Below, in pieces: positions 6,482 to 7,536 of a stretch of DNA of 7,536 nt; the stretch's first letter is position 1, and every line of letters starts with the position of its first letter. Source of the stretch: Clostridia bacterium (lineage in GTDB: Bacteria > Bacillota > Clostridia > UMGS1883); the NCBI GenBank assembly GCA_021202495.1, contig JAJQCX010000045.1, positions 1 to 7,536 on the forward strand, read 5' to 3'. The notes under the pieces are model-generated. The model did not search any database, had not been told where the DNA came from, and saw nothing but the letters and a program-made list of their open reading frames with translations. A program made the position numbers and the translations under genes.

Positions 6482-6798
6482 TCAATATCCACCTCGACAT
6501 CCGCAAGGTCATCTTCAGTAAATTCAAACTCACGGTCAACATCTTCCTGAGAGACAAGTGTGTTAGGATCGAATTTGGTCATGCGTTCGGTCGCGATGGT
6601 AAGCAGACGAGCATCGTTTACCTCATCCATGAGGCGGACATATTCCTCCGGCGAGAGCAGGACACATTCAGCGGCATTATTTTTCATGACGACCTTTGCG
6701 CCGCTGCGACGGACATCTTCAAAAATTTTCCCGGCCTGACCACGGTTAAAAAGCGAAATGGATATAGTGTCTTGAATTGCTGCCATGATATTAGGCAT
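6478..6798 (-). CDS. Phd/YefM family antitoxin
   Basis: This 106-residue protein is the antitoxin of the RelE/ParE pair. The N-terminal half has the Phd/YefM DNA-binding fold: strand and helix TISISLFNRGQAGKIFEDVR (11-30), the hairpin GAKVVMKNNAAECVLLSPEE (33-52), in which G-x-x-V-x-x-x-N-x-x-x-x-V-L-x-S-P-E-E-Y is the family pattern, then the helix EEYVRLMDEVNDARLL. The acidic C-terminal part (about 75-106, rich in Asp and Glu) would wrap the basic toxin. A consensus AGGAGGTG (6806-6813 on the minus strand) sits seven bases before ATG 6798; the next in-frame ATG (residue 5) is less well placed. Its promoter is immediately upstream. Such antitoxins normally repress their own operon, with the toxin as co-repressor. 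Confidence 0.88.
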   Translation of the reverse strand: MPNIMAAIQDTISISLFNRGQAGKIFEDVRRSGAKVVMKNNAAECVLLSPEEYVRLMDEVNDARLLTIATERMTKFDPNTLVSQEDVDREFEFTEDDLADVEVDIE

Positions 6799-6805
6799 GA
6801 TGTTT

Positions 6806-6813
6806 CACCTCCT
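6806..6813 (-). promoter_or_regulatory. Ribosome binding site of the Phd/YefM antitoxin
   Basis: On the minus strand this reads AGGAGGTG, a full match to the anti-Shine-Dalgarno complement, seven bases before the antitoxin ATG at 6798. It is stronger than anything before the toxin, which has only coupled translation. That fits the need for excess antitoxin. Confidence 0.8.
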
Positions 6814-6819
6814 ATCATT

Positions 6820-6848
6820 AGTTTAACACTGAAAGCAGGAAAAGTCAA
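6820..6848 (-). promoter_or_regulatory. Sigma-70/A type promoter of the toxin-antitoxin operon
   Basis: On the minus strand TTGACT (6843-6848) is followed, after exactly 17 bases, by TAAACT (6820-6825). The -35 box matches five of six consensus bases and the -10 box four of six. Transcription would start near 6813 or a little earlier, giving a very short leader that contains the AGGAGGTG site, so the start point must be close to the upstream edge of that site. A moderate promoter of this kind is expected for an autoregulated antitoxin-toxin pair. Confidence 0.55.
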
Positions 6849-6854
6849 CGTAAT

Positions 6855-6887
6855 AACAACAAATTTATCAGTAAATAAATTGTTGTT
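6855..6887. repeat. Interrupted inverted repeat, candidate operator
   Basis: AACAACAAATTTAT (6855-6868) and ATAAATTGTTGTT (6875-6887) are inverted copies that differ by one A/T, around the spacer CAGTAA. A second short palindrome, GTTGC-A-GCAAC (6885-6895), overlaps its right end. The repeat lies six bases upstream of the -35 box of the toxin-antitoxin promoter, so it could be bound by the Phd/YefM antitoxin as an operator or by the orphan antitoxin. It also lies downstream of the orphan antitoxin gene, where it could form a stem in the transcript. No experiment-based site is known to me that would settle this. Confidence 0.4.
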
Positions 6888-6945
6888 GCAGCAACCAACC
6901 AATATAGGTGAGGATACTCTTTCATTGTCTAAGTTAATGGATTTT

Positions 6946-7161
6946 TCATATTTTATTCAGCCGTTCCTCACGAGCTTCTTCCAACGTAATATCCGCAGGA
7001 ATACTGCCGTAAAGAGATTCTATGGCATCAATTTTGTCTTTATACGGAGAGGTCAGCTTTGCGATTGTTTTTCCGTTGCGCGTGATGAAAACATCCTGTG
7101 CGGATGCCATAAGAAGATATTTGTCAAGATTTGAGTCAAGCTCCTCTGATGTGATAAACAC
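6946..7161 (-). CDS. Orphan Phd-family antitoxin
   Basis: This 71-residue protein is a compact Phd-type antitoxin: helix FITSEELDSNLDKYLLMASA (2-21), the hairpin QDVFITRNGKTIAKLTSP (22-39), with I-T-R-N-G-K-x-x-A-K-L as the family core, and the C-terminal toxin-binding helix PADITLEEAREERLNKI (55-71). This subgroup is, from family knowledge, usually paired with a downstream PIN-domain (VapC-like) toxin; no PIN frame follows here, only about 150 non-coding bases and then another antitoxin. The start is GTG 7161, with AAGGGG (7171-7176) nine bases upstream; the frame is open to 7225 but has no ATG, and the promoter lies there. It is intact and has a strong promoter, so it is probably expressed rather than a relic. 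Confidence 0.82.
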   Translation of the reverse strand: MFITSEELDSNLDKYLLMASAQDVFITRNGKTIAKLTSPYKDKIDAIESLYGSIPADITLEEAREERLNKI

Positions 7162-7200
7162 ACGGCAAAACCCCTTTTCCGCAGCTTTTTTATTGAAACC

Positions 7201-7229
7201 ATTATATCTTAAATAAACAATTTAGTCAA
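7201..7229 (-). promoter_or_regulatory. Near-consensus promoter of the orphan antitoxin
   Basis: On the minus strand TTGACT (7224-7229), a 17-base spacer and a perfect TATAAT (7201-7206) form a housekeeping sigma promoter with 11 of 12 consensus bases. Transcription would begin near 7194, giving a leader of about 33 bases with the AAGGGG ribosome site before GTG 7161. It points away from the tape measure gene and against the tail operon. This is the strongest promoter-like signal in the window. Confidence 0.75.
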
Positions 7230-7238
7230 CGATTTCGG

Positions 7239-7265
7239 ACGATTTTGGCATCTTAATAAAATCGT
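7239..7265. repeat. Inverted repeat in front of the tape measure gene
   Basis: ACGATTTT (7239-7246) and AAAATCGT (7258-7265) are perfect inverted copies around an 11-base spacer. The repeat lies between the divergent antitoxin promoter and the tape measure ribosome binding site. It could be an operator, or a weak stem in the tape measure leader; there is no T-run on the plus strand to make it a terminator. Confidence 0.3.
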
Positions 7266-7267
7266 TC

Positions 7268-7277
7268 AAAGGAGGTG
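7268..7277 (+). promoter_or_regulatory. Ribosome binding site that fixes the tape measure start
   Basis: AAAGGAGGTG is a full Shine-Dalgarno sequence. It favours GTG 7284, eight bases downstream of GGAGG, over the in-frame TTG at 7278, which is only two bases away. Confidence 0.8.
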
Positions 7278-7283
7278 TTGAGA

Positions 7284-7536
7284 GTGGCTAACCGCATCGC
7301 AGGCATAACGGTTGAAATCGGAGGCGATACTACAAAGCTTTCGTCGGCATTGAAGAATGTCAACTCTGAAATCAAATCGACACAGACACAGCTTAAGGAT
7401 GTGGAGAAGCTTTTAAAGCTCGACCCATCCAATACGGAGCTGCTGACGCAAAAGCAGAAGCTTCTGACCACCGCCATCTCTGACACCAAAGAAAAGCTGA
7501 CCACGCTGAAAACCGCAGCGGAGCAGGCAAACGAAC
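7284..7536 (+). CDS. Tail tape measure protein, N-terminal part
   Basis: Only the first 84 residues are present; the gene continues past the window end. The start ANRIAGITVEIGGDTTKLSS (2-21) followed by a long amphipathic, charged helix with heptad-like repeats (VNSEIKSTQTQLKDVEKLLK, then LDPSNTELLTQKQKLL) is the conserved opening of tape measure proteins in many Bacillota siphophages. The protein fixes tail length, is coated by the chaperones during assembly, and later passes into the host with the DNA. The start is GTG with a consensus ribosome binding site. In related phages it directly follows the chaperone genes; here about 1.2 kb of minus-strand DNA lies between them, so it must be transcribed through that block or from an internal promoter I could not find. 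Confidence 0.87.
   Translation, partial: MANRIAGITVEIGGDTTKLSSALKNVNSEIKSTQTQLKDVEKLLKLDPSNTELLTQKQKLLTTAISDTKEKLTTLKTAAEQANE

Noticed and set aside
6772..7134. A 120-codon plus-strand frame across the antitoxin region
   Set aside because: It has no ribosome binding site, no recognisable domain, and is antisense to two genes with clear family motifs and promoters.
7193..7221. Plus-strand promoter TTGAAA with AACAAT before the tape measure gene
   Set aside because: The -10 match is poor and it overlaps a far better minus-strand promoter.
6109..7283. Transposon-like ends or target duplications flanking the antisense cassette
   Set aside because: I compared the two borders and found no convincing direct repeats or terminal inverted repeats, and there is no transposase or recombinase.
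1..7536. tRNA genes, CRISPR arrays, att sites or origins
   Set aside because: No cloverleaf-like segment, regularly spaced repeat array or core att duplication was recognised in reading the window.

Overview
The window is a head-to-tail stretch of a siphovirus-type phage or prophage genome. Every plus-strand gene belongs to an HK97-like head and tail module in the standard order: portal, ClpP-like maturation protease, HK97-fold major capsid protein, head-tail connector, head closure (head-tail adaptor), HK97 gp10-like protein, tail completion protein, phi13-type major tail protein, tail assembly chaperone pair, and the start of a tape measure protein that runs off the right end. Strong AGGAGG-type ribosome binding sites, GTG starts, TTGACT/TATAAT promoters and the protein families point to a Bacillota (Firmicutes) host. 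The balanced base composition would suit Clostridia or Negativicutes, but I cannot name a genus. There is no integrase, att site or host gene in the window, so prophage and free phage cannot be told apart.

Layout. Positions 1-95 hold the leader of the portal gene and perhaps the last codons of an upstream gene, by synteny the large terminase. Positions 96-6108 are one tightly packed plus-strand operon with 4-bp overlaps or short gaps and a strong ribosome binding site before nearly every gene. A 9-bp hairpin overlaps the capsid stop codon. The tail chaperone gene ends in an A8 run; the T-like second part lies in the +1/-2 frame, not in the usual -1 frame.

Positions 6109-7283 interrupt this order. 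On the minus strand, antisense to the tail operon, lie a complete RelE/ParE toxin with a Phd/YefM antitoxin (antitoxin first, 4-bp overlap, own promoter, hairpin after the toxin) and, upstream, a second small Phd-family antitoxin with a near-consensus promoter and no toxin beside it. In related phages the chaperone and tape measure genes are normally neighbours, so this block looks like a moron: an accessory cassette with its own transcription signals inserted in a structural module.

How it fits together. The portal, protease and capsid protein build and mature the prohead; the connector and closure proteins seal it. The gp10-like and completion proteins cap the tail tube, which is made of the major tail protein polymerised on the tape measure with the help of the chaperones. 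The antisense cassette can be expressed independently of the late genes, for example in a lysogen, where it could stabilise the prophage or interfere with other phages or host toxins. That role is inference. All protein families here are recognisable; the unusual parts are the arrangement of the antisense island, the orphan antitoxin, the non -1 chaperone frameshift and a possible 26-residue hydrophobic peptide.
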